Source of the DNA: Clostridia bacterium
GTDB taxonomy: Bacteria > Bacillota > Clostridia > Christensenellales > Borkfalkiaceae
Assembly: GCA_900768525.1 (NCBI GenBank)
Contig: CAAGDF010000102.1
Coordinates: 1-12,648, forward strand
Length of the DNA: 12,648 nucleotides
Direction: 5' to 3'
Under the pieces are notes generated by a model. The model was not told the DNA's origin. It did not search any database and saw only the letters and a program-made list of their open reading frames with translations. The first letter of the stretch is position 1. Every line of letters starts with the position of its first letter. Both the position numbers and the translations under genes were made by a program. This document shows positions 1 through 6,925 of this stretch, piece by piece.

Positions 1-1131
1 AAACTTCCCAACGCGGTTATAGCCGAAAAAGTAAAAAAGGCTTTGAAGATGGTTGACCTTGAAGATTTTGAAAAACGTGACGTGACCACCCTTTCGGGCG
101 GGCAGCAACAGCGTATAGCCATTGCGCGCGCTATCGTCAACGAGCCTGAAATTCTTCTTCTGGACGAACCGCTCGGCGCGCTCGACCTTAAGATGAGAAA
201 AGACATGCAGCTCGAGCTTAAAGAAATGCATAAAAAGCTGGGCATTACCTTTATATACGTAACGCACGATCAGGAAGAAGCGCTTACGATGAGCGACACT
301 ATAGTCGTTATGAAAGACGGCGTAATTCAGCAAATCGGCACGCCTACCGATATTTACAACGAACCCAAGAGCGCGTTCGTTGCGGACTTTATCGGCGACA
401 GCAATATCTTCAGCGGCACGATAGTCGGCAAAAACAAAGTGCGTTTTCTCGGCAAGACTTTCGATATGGTAGATGATTTTGAAATGAACGAAAAAGTCGA
501 CGTAGTCGTTCGTCCCGAGGACGTATTCCTCGTGGACGAAGGCAAAGGGCAGGTAGACGGAGTTATTACGTCAAGCATTTTCAAGGGCGTTCATTACGAA
601 ATGGCAATGCAGATCGGCAAGAGCGAACTTGTAATACAGGACACCGTCGAAAGAAAGGCGGGCACTCGTGCCAGCGCGATTATAAAGCCCGACGACATTC
701 ATATCATGCACAAGGAATTCGTTTCCAACGTGTACGACGGCGTTATAACCAAGCACAACACGGTTGAATTTGCCGAGGGCGAATTTGAATGCGACGTAAC
801 GCAACTCTACCCCGGTTCGCATATAGACGAAGAGGAATACCTCGTACTTGCAAACGGCGAAAAGCTCGACCTTACGGGCGTTGAAGTCAAAGTTGAAATC
901 GGTCTTAAAGATATCGAAATCATCGACAACGAGGACGATGGCGAGGCGCATGGTCAGATTGTTTCCATAATTTATAAAGGCGACCACTATCAGGTTATCG
1001 TCAGAACACCCGAAGAAGAGGAAGATTTCGTTATCGATACCGAATACGCCTGGAACGAAAACGACAAGGTCAGCGTAAAGGTCGCGCCCAAGGACATTAA
1101 ACTTACATTAAAGGACGCAGAGAACAAATGA
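1..1131 (+). CDS. potA: Spermidine/putrescine ABC transporter ATP-binding protein PotA (5' partial)
   Basis: This is the ATPase subunit that powers polyamine import at the cytoplasmic face of the PotBC channel. The reading frame is open from base 1, so the gene enters from outside the window; the ATG at 43 is internal. The visible 376 residues contain the ABC signature LSGGQQQR (31-38), Walker B ILLLDEP (51-57) and the H-loop histidine 89 in YVTHDQEEAL. The Walker A region, roughly the first 100 residues, is missing. After the ATPase domain come about 240 residues of TOBE/MOP-like beta structure. Four segments each end in a similar x-P-x-D-I/V-x-L type motif: RPEDVFLV (171-178), KPDDIHIM (229-236), GLKDIEII (301-308) and APKDIKLT (362-369). 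This is about 100 residues more than E. coli PotA (378 aa) would have and suggests a duplicated regulatory region. The stop overlaps the potB start by 4 nt (ATGA), indicating translational coupling. The pot assignment rests on the potBCD neighbours; the ATPase alone could serve other related importers. Confidence 0.93.
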   Translation, partial: KLPNAVIAEKVKKALKMVDLEDFEKRDVTTLSGGQQQRIAIARAIVNEPEILLLDEPLGALDLKMRKDMQLELKEMHKKLGITFIYVTHDQEEALTMSDTIVVMKDGVIQQIGTPTDIYNEPKSAFVADFIGDSNIFSGTIVGKNKVRFLGKTFDMVDDFEMNEKVDVVVRPEDVFLVDEGKGQVDGVITSSIFKGVHYEMAMQIGKSELVIQDTVERKAGTRASAIIKPDDIHIMHKEFVSNVYDGVITKHNTVEFAEGEFECDVTQLYPGSHIDEEEYLVLANGEKLDLTGVEVKVEIGLKDIEIIDNEDDGEAHGQIVSIIYKGDHYQVIVRTPEEEEDFVIDTEYAWNENDKVSVKVAPKDIKLTLKDAENK

Positions 1132-1946
1132 ACGCACTGAAATTTTCCAGAAAGCATCTGGGCATACCCTACGCGGTATTTTTGGCGGTATTCGTAATAT
1201 TGCCGCTTCTGTTGATTTTTTACTATGCGTTCACCGACGCAAACGGTTCGTTCACGCTGACAAACTTCACCGAGTTTTTCAGCGGAAAAACCAACCTTAC
1301 AGTACTTCTTCAAAGTTTTTGCATTGCGTTTTTATCGACGGTGATATGCCTGCTTATAGGCTACCCCGTCGCCTACCTGCTTGCAAGAAGCAATTTAAAG
1401 CAAAAAAGCGTATTTCTGATGCTGTTCGTACTCCCTATGTGGATTAACTTCGTTTTAAGAACGGCGGCAATGAAAGAATTACTGTTCCTCATCGGTTTTT
1501 ATAAAACGGGCGAACTCAGCTACCTCAGCACGATAATCGGTATGGTTTACGACTATTTGCCAGTAACCATACTTCCCTTATACACCGTTTTGTTAAAACT
1601 CGACAAAAGCGTACTCGAAGCGTCGGCAGACCTCGGCGCAAGACCTGCGACCACGTTTTTCAAAGCGACGCTGCCTATGTCGATGCCCGGCATAATCAGC
1701 GCAATCACGATGGTTTTTTTGCCCACGACCACGAGTTACGTTATTTCCGATACGCTCGGCAACAGTAAAGTAATCATTATCGGTAAACTTATAGAGAGTA
1801 AGTTCAATTCGGGTGCGGCAAACGCATGGAACACGGGTTCGGCAATCGCGCTCATATTATTGATTTTAATATTTGCGACTATGCTCATCAGCGGAAAATT
1901 CGGCGACGAAAGCGCCGAGCAAGCAAGGGGGAACGGATTATGGTAA
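1128..1946 (+). CDS. potB: Spermidine/putrescine ABC transporter permease PotB
   Basis: This is one of the two membrane subunits forming the polyamine translocation channel in the cytoplasmic membrane. The protein has 272 residues, normal for the family. It has about six hydrophobic segments, at roughly 14-34, 62-85, 94-112, 134-156, 188-205 and 238-255. The conserved cytoplasmic EAA loop that docks on the ATPase starts at E164 (EASADLGA) and runs to the proline-glycine near 188. The start ATG at 1128 overlaps the potA stop, with a weak Shine-Dalgarno AAGGA at 1111-1115. The C-terminus is short and hydrophilic and overlaps potC by 7 nt. Gene order and similarity of the EAA loop to PotB/PotC-type permeases support the call. 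Substrate specificity, whether spermidine, putrescine or both, is inferred from the operon and is not visible in this subunit. Confidence 0.93.
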   Translation: MNALKFSRKHLGIPYAVFLAVFVILPLLLIFYYAFTDANGSFTLTNFTEFFSGKTNLTVLLQSFCIAFLSTVICLLIGYPVAYLLARSNLKQKSVFLMLFVLPMWINFVLRTAAMKELLFLIGFYKTGELSYLSTIIGMVYDYLPVTILPLYTVLLKLDKSVLEASADLGARPATTFFKATLPMSMPGIISAITMVFLPTTTSYVISDTLGNSKVIIIGKLIESKFNSGAANAWNTGSAIALILLILIFATMLISGKFGDESAEQARGNGLW

Positions 1947-2752
1947 ACAAAATTATCAAACGCGGATATATCTTCCTTATTCTCGCATTCCTTTACGCCC
2001 CTATCTTTTTGCTTATCGTTTACAGTTTCAACCTATCGAAAGAAATAGGCACCTGGTCAACCGAATGGGGGTTCGAGCATTACAAACTGCTCTTCACCGA
2101 CGAAACCATATTATCGGCCGTTTCAAATACGCTTATTCTTGCGTTCGTGGCGGCAACGCTTGCGACCATACTCGGAACAATCGGCGCAATCGGCTCGTTC
2201 TACTCCAAAAAGAGCACGCAAAAACTGCTCGGCGGAGCAACGCAGATACCCGTTATCAGCGCGGAAATAGTTACGGGGCTTTCGCTCGCGATGATCTTCG
2301 TGTTCTTCGGGTTCAACGGCACTTGGGCGTCGCTAATCGTTGCGCACATAGTAATATGTTTCCCGTTCGTGTACTTAAACGTACTGCCCAAACTTAAACA
2401 ACTCAACCCGAACTTGTACGAGGCGGGCTTGGATCTCGGCGCAACGCCGACAAAAGCACTGTTCACGATAATCATTCCCGAAATTTTACCGGGTATTTTC
2501 TCGGGCTTCCTGCTTGCGGTCACAATGTCGCTTGACGATTATATCGTAACCACCTTTACCAAACCCGACACGCTTGATACGATTTCTACCTACACCTACA
2601 ACGCATATGCTAAAGGCGGCGCAAACACTTCCGTACCCGCCCTGCGCGCACTGTCGACCATAATTTTTATAGTTGTCGTAACGGTGATAGTATTGATCAA
2701 CATCCGCGCTTCGAAACAAGCCAAAAAGTACGCAGCCCAAAAAAAGGGTTAG
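1940..2752 (+). CDS. potC: Spermidine/putrescine ABC transporter permease PotC
   Basis: This is the second membrane permease subunit of the polyamine importer, pairing with PotB. The protein has 270 residues starting MVNKIIKRGY. A longer in-frame reading from 1826 is possible, but it would run 120 nt into potB and add a hydrophilic, unconserved stretch. The start at 1940 is preceded by a purine-rich AAGGGGG at 1925-1931 and lies just before the potB stop (7-nt overlap), so it is preferred. Membrane segments are visible near 10-30, 62-86, 106-125, 130-148, 183-197 and 238-254. The EAA loop begins at E161 (EAGLDLGATP) and ends near PGI 184-186. The motif SLDDYIVTTF (197-206) is typical of PotC. 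The stop codon lies at the edge of a 14-bp palindrome. Confidence 0.93.
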   Translation: MVNKIIKRGYIFLILAFLYAPIFLLIVYSFNLSKEIGTWSTEWGFEHYKLLFTDETILSAVSNTLILAFVAATLATILGTIGAIGSFYSKKSTQKLLGGATQIPVISAEIVTGLSLAMIFVFFGFNGTWASLIVAHIVICFPFVYLNVLPKLKQLNPNLYEAGLDLGATPTKALFTIIIPEILPGIFSGFLLAVTMSLDDYIVTTFTKPDTLDTISTYTYNAYAKGGANTSVPALRALSTIIFIVVVTVIVLINIRASKQAKKYAAQKKG

Positions 2753-2804
2753 TCACATGTGACTGCGGTCATTATTTTTAATACAAGTTGTTATTTTTAA
2801 TACA
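2751..2804. promoter_or_regulatory. potC-potD gap: 14-bp palindrome and 14-bp tandem direct repeat
   Basis: A perfect palindrome AGTCACATGTGACT covers 2751-2764, overlapping the last two bases of the potC stop. It is followed by two exact copies of TTATTTTTAATACA at 2772-2785 and 2791-2804, a 19-bp period, running directly into the potD Shine-Dalgarno. A loopless palindrome of this length is more like a dimeric protein-binding site than a hairpin. The repeats contain AT-rich TAATAC units that could serve as -10-like elements. The gap could therefore adjust potD expression separately from potABC, which is a common need because binding proteins are made in excess. The function is inferred. Confidence 0.4.
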
Positions 2805-2816
2805 GGAGAACGCTAA

Positions 2817-4412
2817 ATGAAAAGAATTCCGTCTCTTCTTACGGCAGTTTTATTGATTGTCGTAACCGTATGCTCGTTTTTCGGCGGGTGCGGCGAGGCG
2901 ACCGAGGAAAACACGGGCGCGCAAGTCACTCTTAAAGTAATGAGCTGGGAAGACTACATCGACGACGATGATTACGAGGACGAAGAAAACGATATCTACG
3001 AAGGTTCGGTAGTCGAAGAGTTTGAAAAATACTGCAAAGAAACGCTCGGCAAAAACGTAAAAGTGGAATACTCCACCGTCGGCACGAACGAGGAAATGTA
3101 CACGAAAATCAACCTCAACAAGGAAAGTTACGACCTCGTTTGCCCGTCCGAGTACATGATACAAAAGATGATAAGCGAAAACATGCTTGAACCGCTCGAC
3201 CGCACGAATAATAAAATGCAAACGTACGACGAAAACGTTTCGGCATATATCGCAGACCTGTTCAAACGCACCAAAATCGACAAAGACGACGATAGTTCCG
3301 CCCTTTATAACTATGCGGCTTGCTATATGTGGGGAACGATGGGTTTTATTTATAACCCCGAATTCGTTGACGACGCAGACGTGAACAACTGGTCGGCTGT
3401 CTGGATGGACAAATACAAAAACAAATTTACAATTAAAGACAGCGTGCGCGACAGTTACGTTCTTGCAATAGGTTACGCGTACAGCGATCAGCTTAAAGAA
3501 TACTCGAACGAATTAAAAAAATCGCTCACGGGCGATCCCGAAAAGGACGAACAACTCGAAGCCGAGTATAATGCGAAAATCACCGACTTGTTCAACAGCG
3601 TTTCGGACGAATCGATCGAAAAATCGGGTAAAGCCCTTTCCGAGCTTGCCTCCAAACTGTACGGTTACGAGGTAGACAGCGGCAAAAAGGACATGGCGGC
3701 AGGCAAAATCTGGATCAACTTCGCCTGGAGCGGAGACGCCGTTTACGCAATGGATTTTGCCGAAGATCCCACGGAGGTCGGAGATAAAACAGCCGAACTT
3801 TATTATGTCGTTCCCGAAGAAGGAAGCAATATCTTCTTTGACGGTTGGGTTATGCCCAAGGGCGCAAAAGTCGACCTGGCTCAGGAATTTATCAACTTTG
3901 TATCAACGCCGCACTATGCGCAGCGTAACATGGATTATATAGGCTACACCACATCTATCGCAAGCGACGAGATTTTTGAAAACGTCGTTGCAAATTACGG
4001 ATACGAAAGCGAAAGCGTTACCGAAAAAGACGGAGCTTTTTTCGCCACTGACGAAGACGGCAACGAAATAGAGGTTTTCCCCGTCGATTTGAGCTATCTG
4101 TTCAAAAAGGAAACCGACGAGGAAGGTAAGGAATACGTAGTATATACCGACACGCTCGGTCGTCAGTTTTCCACGCAATATCCCGATTACGAAACGGTAA
4201 AAAGATGTACGGTAATGCGCCACTTCAGCGACGAAGAACTCGTAAAACTTAACAAAATGTGGGAAAACTCCAAATATGTGGAATGGCAAGGCGTGTTCGT
4301 AGTTTCTATGATCGTGCTTGCAGCACTCGTTCTCGCATACGTTATCATCAAGCTCGTGGGCGCAGGCGTTTTCCGTCTCCCCGTCAGAAAAGGCTACAAA
4401 AGAATTGACTGA
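2817..4412 (+). CDS. potD: Spermidine/putrescine-binding lipoprotein PotD with C-terminal membrane anchor
   Basis: This is the extracytoplasmic substrate-binding protein that delivers polyamines to PotBC. Residues 1-25 form a lipoprotein signal ending in the lipobox FFGGC with C25 as the likely lipidated cysteine. PotD-like landmarks follow: VMSWEDYI (41-48), STVGTNEEMYTKI (86-98), YDLVCPSEYMIQKM (105-118), TMGFIYNPEFV (174-184), an IKDSVRDSY segment near 206-214, then NFAWSGDAVYA and FDGWVMPKGA. With 531 residues it is far longer than the roughly 350 of E. coli PotD. The extra length includes an acidic stretch (49-60), an insertion in the middle, and a C-terminal part rich in acidic residues. 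The tail contains one strongly hydrophobic segment (about 493-515) followed by a basic end (RLPVRKGYKR), as expected for a membrane anchor with its tail inside. The Shine-Dalgarno AGGAG is at 2804-2808, 8 nt before the ATG. It is the last gene of the operon, closed by the terminator at 4433-4474. Confidence 0.92.
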   Translation: MKRIPSLLTAVLLIVVTVCSFFGGCGEATEENTGAQVTLKVMSWEDYIDDDDYEDEENDIYEGSVVEEFEKYCKETLGKNVKVEYSTVGTNEEMYTKINLNKESYDLVCPSEYMIQKMISENMLEPLDRTNNKMQTYDENVSAYIADLFKRTKIDKDDDSSALYNYAACYMWGTMGFIYNPEFVDDADVNNWSAVWMDKYKNKFTIKDSVRDSYVLAIGYAYSDQLKEYSNELKKSLTGDPEKDEQLEAEYNAKITDLFNSVSDESIEKSGKALSELASKLYGYEVDSGKKDMAAGKIWINFAWSGDAVYAMDFAEDPTEVGDKTAELYYVVPEEGSNIFFDGWVMPKGAKVDLAQEFINFVSTPHYAQRNMDYIGYTTSIASDEIFENVVANYGYESESVTEKDGAFFATDEDGNEIEVFPVDLSYLFKKETDEEGKEYVVYTDTLGRQFSTQYPDYETVKRCTVMRHFSDEELVKLNKMWENSKYVEWQGVFVVSMIVLAALVLAYVIIKLVGAGVFRLPVRKGYKRID

Positions 4413-4432
4413 AAAATTATTTGCTTAAGCGA

Positions 4433-4474
4433 AAAAAAGAGTGTGTAAGTCTAAAAAACTACGCACTCTTTTTT
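4433..4474 (+). terminator. Strong intrinsic terminator of the potABCD operon
   Basis: A 15-bp stem pairs 4433-4447 (AAAAAAGAGTGTGTA) with 4460-4474 (TACGCACTCTTTTTT), with one G-U wobble and a 12-nt loop, and its 3' arm ends in a T run. It lies 20 nt after the potD stop. The A-rich 5' arm means that it could also act on minus-strand transcripts coming from the convergent GH3 gene. Confidence 0.88.
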
Positions 4475-4586
4475 ATTTAATCTTTAAAACGCCTAAACGC
4501 ATGTTTTTTTAATAAGTTGCCTATATTCAACCTCGAAAATTCTCAGCCAACATCAGGCAACAAACTTTTTTTATCCGCAAGCAGGA

Positions 4587-4635
4587 AAAAATCGACCGAC
4601 AGGCAAGCAAAAAGCAAGCCTATAGGTCGATTATC
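4587..4635 (-). terminator. Intrinsic terminator of the GH3 gene, built from an inverted pair of the dispersed repeat
   Basis: Read on the minus strand, the arm AATCGACCTATAGGC (4632 to 4618) pairs with GCCTGTCGGTCGATT (4604 to 4590) around a 13-nt loop. There are two mismatches in 15 positions, and T residues continue to 4586. It starts about 54 nt after the GH3 stop codon. The first arm is a perfect copy of the 18-bp repeat; the second is a degenerate inverted copy (4587-4604, 14 of 18 positions matching). The rest of the 273-nt gap between potD and the GH3 gene shows no gene. Confidence 0.6.
4618..4635 (-). repeat. 18-bp dispersed repeat, copy 1
   Basis: On the minus strand the sequence is GATAATCGACCTATAGGC, identical to the copy at 7753. 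It lies in the gap between the convergent potD and GH3 genes and forms the 5' arm of the GH3 terminator hairpin. Confidence 0.85.
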
Positions 4636-4685
4636 AAGCATTTCAACCGCAAATAGCACGGCATTTTTATCGATCAACTTTAAAA

Positions 4686-6764
4686 TTACAAAATGTTATA
4701 TATCGATTGCTGGGTATCTTCGGGCAATTCGATATAAATACTTGCCTTAAGGCGTATATCGCGCGAAGAAGAACCTACAAGAATTTCAAATTCGCCGTTT
4801 TCGACAAACCATTTCTTCATAGAAAGGTTGAAATACGCAAACGAGCGTGCGTTAAGCGGAATCGAAACGCGAACGGTTTCGCCCGCTTTGATAAGATTTT
4901 TAGAAAAACCTTTAAGTTCTTTTTCAGGTCTTAAAACAGCGGCAAACACGTCTTTTACATAGACCTGAGAAACCTCTTTTGCGTCGATAATCGACCTATT
5001 GGTCACGTTATACGAAATTTCGTAATCGAGTTCGCCCTTCTTTTCTATCTTCAGATCGGAGTATTCGAACTGCGCATAAGATAGCCCGAAACCAAACGGG
5101 AAAGCCACGGTTTTACCGAATTTATCGTAGTATCTGTACCCCACAAATATACCGTCGTTGTACCAATCGGCAAACGCGTTACCGCGGTCGCTGCCCATAA
5201 AAGTATCTTCAAGGCAAACAGGCAAAGTTTCGGCAAGTTTTCCGCTCGGGCAAACCGAACCCGAAAGAATAGCGGCGACAGCCTCATTCACGCCTTCGCC
5301 CGAAAAGCCCGCCCACACTACAGCTTTTACGTTATTTATCCAGTTACTTACGTCAATCGCACTGCCCGCATACACCACGACTATAACGTTTTCGTTGACT
5401 TTGGCAAGCTCGTTGATCGCCTGTTCCTGATAACTGTTGAGTTTAATACCCTCTCGGTCATGCCCCTCGCCCTCGATTTGCGGGTTATCGCCCACACAAA
5501 CGACGACCGCGCGAGCCGTTCTTGCATTAACAAAATTCTCTTTTGACGCATATGGGTGAAACAACCCTCTGTCGCAGTACCGGGCGTTAAGTTCGGGATT
5601 GATTTCGTTAAGCAAATCGCTAAGTCTTTTTTGCCTGTAATCTGTTTCTACATACGACGATCCGCCGCCACCGATCGGCGGTTCAGCCGCAAAATGCCCC
5701 ACAACAAGAACGCCCTTAAACGCATCGGGATTAACTCCTATCGCACCGCTTGCGTAAACCATACCGCCTGAGCAAGCGTAATCAACGGTTTTACTCATCG
5801 GTTTAAGCGGCAAAATATTGTCCTCGTTTTTAAGCAAAACGATACCTTCTTCGGCAATCTTCACAGCATTTTCGTGCCGCTGTTCTTTTGTGAATACAGT
5901 CTTTTTAAGATCGTTTTCGCTCTTTTCGATAAGCTCGAGAATTTGCACAACGCTCCTGTCAATCTGCTCGTCGGTAATGTAGCCTTTTTCGTATGCACGC
6001 ATAAGGTCGTCATATGCATGTGGGCTGTTGGGCATTTCGAGATCCAACCCCGCGCGTACGCGCCTGAACTCGCTATGCACCGCACCCCAGTCCGAAATGA
6101 CAACGCCGCTAAAACCGAACTCGCCGCGCAAAACGTCGCCTAACAACCACTTGTTTTCCGACGCATAAACACCGTTTATAAGGTTATAACTGCACATAAC
6201 CGTCCAAGGTTTAGCATTAAGGGCGATTTCAAACGCGGGCAAATAAATTTCACGCAGCGTGCGTTCGTCGACCTCGCTTGACTGCGAAAGCCTTTCAAAC
6301 TCGCGGTTATTCGCGCAAAAATGCTTAAGCGAAGTACCTACCCCGCGGCTTTGCACACCCGAAATATATGCGGCGGCAAGATGCCCCGAAAGATAAGGAT
6401 CTTCCGAAAAATATTCAAAATTACGACCGCATAGCGGAGAACGCTTTATATTTACGCCCGGCGCAAGCAGTACGTCTACGTCGTTATCTATGCAATCTTC
6501 CGCAATGGTTTGCCCTTCAAGGTAGGCGGCATCGACGCTCCAACCGTTCGCCACGGTCGAAAGCGCAGGCATCGCCGTGCTTTTTACCGTCGAACCGTCC
6601 TCAGCAACTTTTCTCACTCCGTGCGGTCCGTCGGACACAAACACCTTTTTAAGTTTTCCGCCCGCGTCATACGTTTGCCAAGGCGTCGCCCCCGTTAACA
6701 GTTTTAGTTTTTCTTCCAACGTTAACTGCTTTAAATCGAAAGTCATTTTTAAATCAAAAAACAT
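4686..6764 (-). CDS. Glycoside hydrolase family 3 protein, beta-glucosidase-like
   Basis: This is a predicted cytosolic enzyme removing beta-linked glucose or a related sugar from the non-reducing end of oligosaccharides or glycosides. The start chosen at 6764 gives 692 residues (MFFDLKMTFD). It has AGGAG at 6774-6778 with 9-nt spacing; the in-frame extension to 6845 lacks support and a basic, cysteine-bearing tail would precede the conserved fold. GH3 features in order are: SDGPHGVR (44-51), RSPLCGRNFEYFSEDP (108-123), the substrate-contacting KHF (147-149) and SDWGAV (224-229), where D225 is the predicted nucleophile. The second domain carries the glutamate-rich EGEGHDREG (431-439), which contains the likely acid/base. 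A C-terminal fibronectin-III-like domain spans about 565-680. No signal peptide and no PA14 insert are seen. Residues 588-593 (TNRSII) are encoded by a perfect copy of the 18-bp dispersed repeat. It is divergent from the araC-type gene, which probably controls it. The exact sugar specificity cannot be told. Confidence 0.93.
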   Translation of the reverse strand: MFFDLKMTFDLKQLTLEEKLKLLTGATPWQTYDAGGKLKKVFVSDGPHGVRKVAEDGSTVKSTAMPALSTVANGWSVDAAYLEGQTIAEDCIDNDVDVLLAPGVNIKRSPLCGRNFEYFSEDPYLSGHLAAAYISGVQSRGVGTSLKHFCANNREFERLSQSSEVDERTLREIYLPAFEIALNAKPWTVMCSYNLINGVYASENKWLLGDVLRGEFGFSGVVISDWGAVHSEFRRVRAGLDLEMPNSPHAYDDLMRAYEKGYITDEQIDRSVVQILELIEKSENDLKKTVFTKEQRHENAVKIAEEGIVLLKNEDNILPLKPMSKTVDYACSGGMVYASGAIGVNPDAFKGVLVVGHFAAEPPIGGGGSSYVETDYRQKRLSDLLNEINPELNARYCDRGLFHPYASKENFVNARTARAVVVCVGDNPQIEGEGHDREGIKLNSYQEQAINELAKVNENVIVVVYAGSAIDVSNWINNVKAVVWAGFSGEGVNEAVAAILSGSVCPSGKLAETLPVCLEDTFMGSDRGNAFADWYNDGIFVGYRYYDKFGKTVAFPFGFGLSYAQFEYSDLKIEKKGELDYEISYNVTNRSIIDAKEVSQVYVKDVFAAVLRPEKELKGFSKNLIKAGETVRVSIPLNARSFAYFNLSMKKWFVENGEFEILVGSSSRDIRLKASIYIELPEDTQQSIYNIL
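4986..5003 (+). repeat. 18-bp dispersed repeat, copy 2, inside the GH3 coding sequence
   Basis: The plus-strand sequence GATAATCGACCTATTGGT is identical to the copy at 10299-10316. On the coding strand it reads exactly six codons (ACC AAT AGG TCG ATT ATC, residues T588 to I593) in the fibronectin-III-like domain of the GH3 enzyme. Confidence 0.8.
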
Positions 6765-6773
6765 TTTATCGCA

Positions 6774-6778
6774 CTCCT
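6774..6778 (-). promoter_or_regulatory. Shine-Dalgarno deciding the GH3 start
   Basis: The sequence AGGAG on the minus strand lies 9 nt before the ATG at 6764. It supports this start over both the upstream ATG at 6845 and the downstream ATG at 6746. Confidence 0.75.
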
Positions 6779-6791
6779 TTTTTGCACCGAT

Positions 6792-6819
6792 AGAATAACA
6801 CGACCAACGGTTCAAACAA
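6792..6819 (-). promoter_or_regulatory. Candidate sigma-A-type promoter of the GH3 gene
   Basis: On the minus strand TTGTTT (6819-6814) and TATTCT (6797-6792) are separated by 16 bp, giving a transcript with a leader of roughly 20-25 nt before ATG 6764. The -35 region overlaps the tandem direct repeat, which would suit control by a regulator bound there. Confidence 0.4.
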
Positions 6820-6825
6820 CGGTTC
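6805..6825. promoter_or_regulatory. Tandem direct repeat, candidate regulator-binding site
   Basis: Two exact copies of CAACGGTTC lie at 6805-6813 and 6817-6825, a period of 12 bp or about one helical turn. They sit between the divergent GH3 and araC-type genes and overlap the -35 element proposed for GH3. AraC-family proteins commonly bind directly repeated half-sites, so the neighbouring regulator is the natural candidate; this is inference. Confidence 0.45.
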
Positions 6826-6925
6826 GGGTTATTCTTGCTTGGCATACCACGATTGTAACAGCAAAAATTCTAAATTTCTACTCAAAAAAGTATATTTTAT
6901 TCTCATTTTATGATAATATTGAATT

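Noticed and set aside
571..987. Long antisense reading frames opposite potA, potD, queA, ruvB and the GH3 gene
   Set aside because: They are shadows of well-supported genes, with no recognisable domains or plausible ribosome-binding sites.
1826..1939. A longer potC reading frame starting at 1826
   Set aside because: It would overlap potB by 121 nt and add an unconserved hydrophilic stretch. The ATG at 1940 has a purine-rich ribosome-binding region and the usual short overlap.
6765..6845. A longer GH3 protein with 27 extra N-terminal residues
   Set aside because: The extension crosses the proposed promoter, direct repeat and the strong AGGAG, and has no conserved content.
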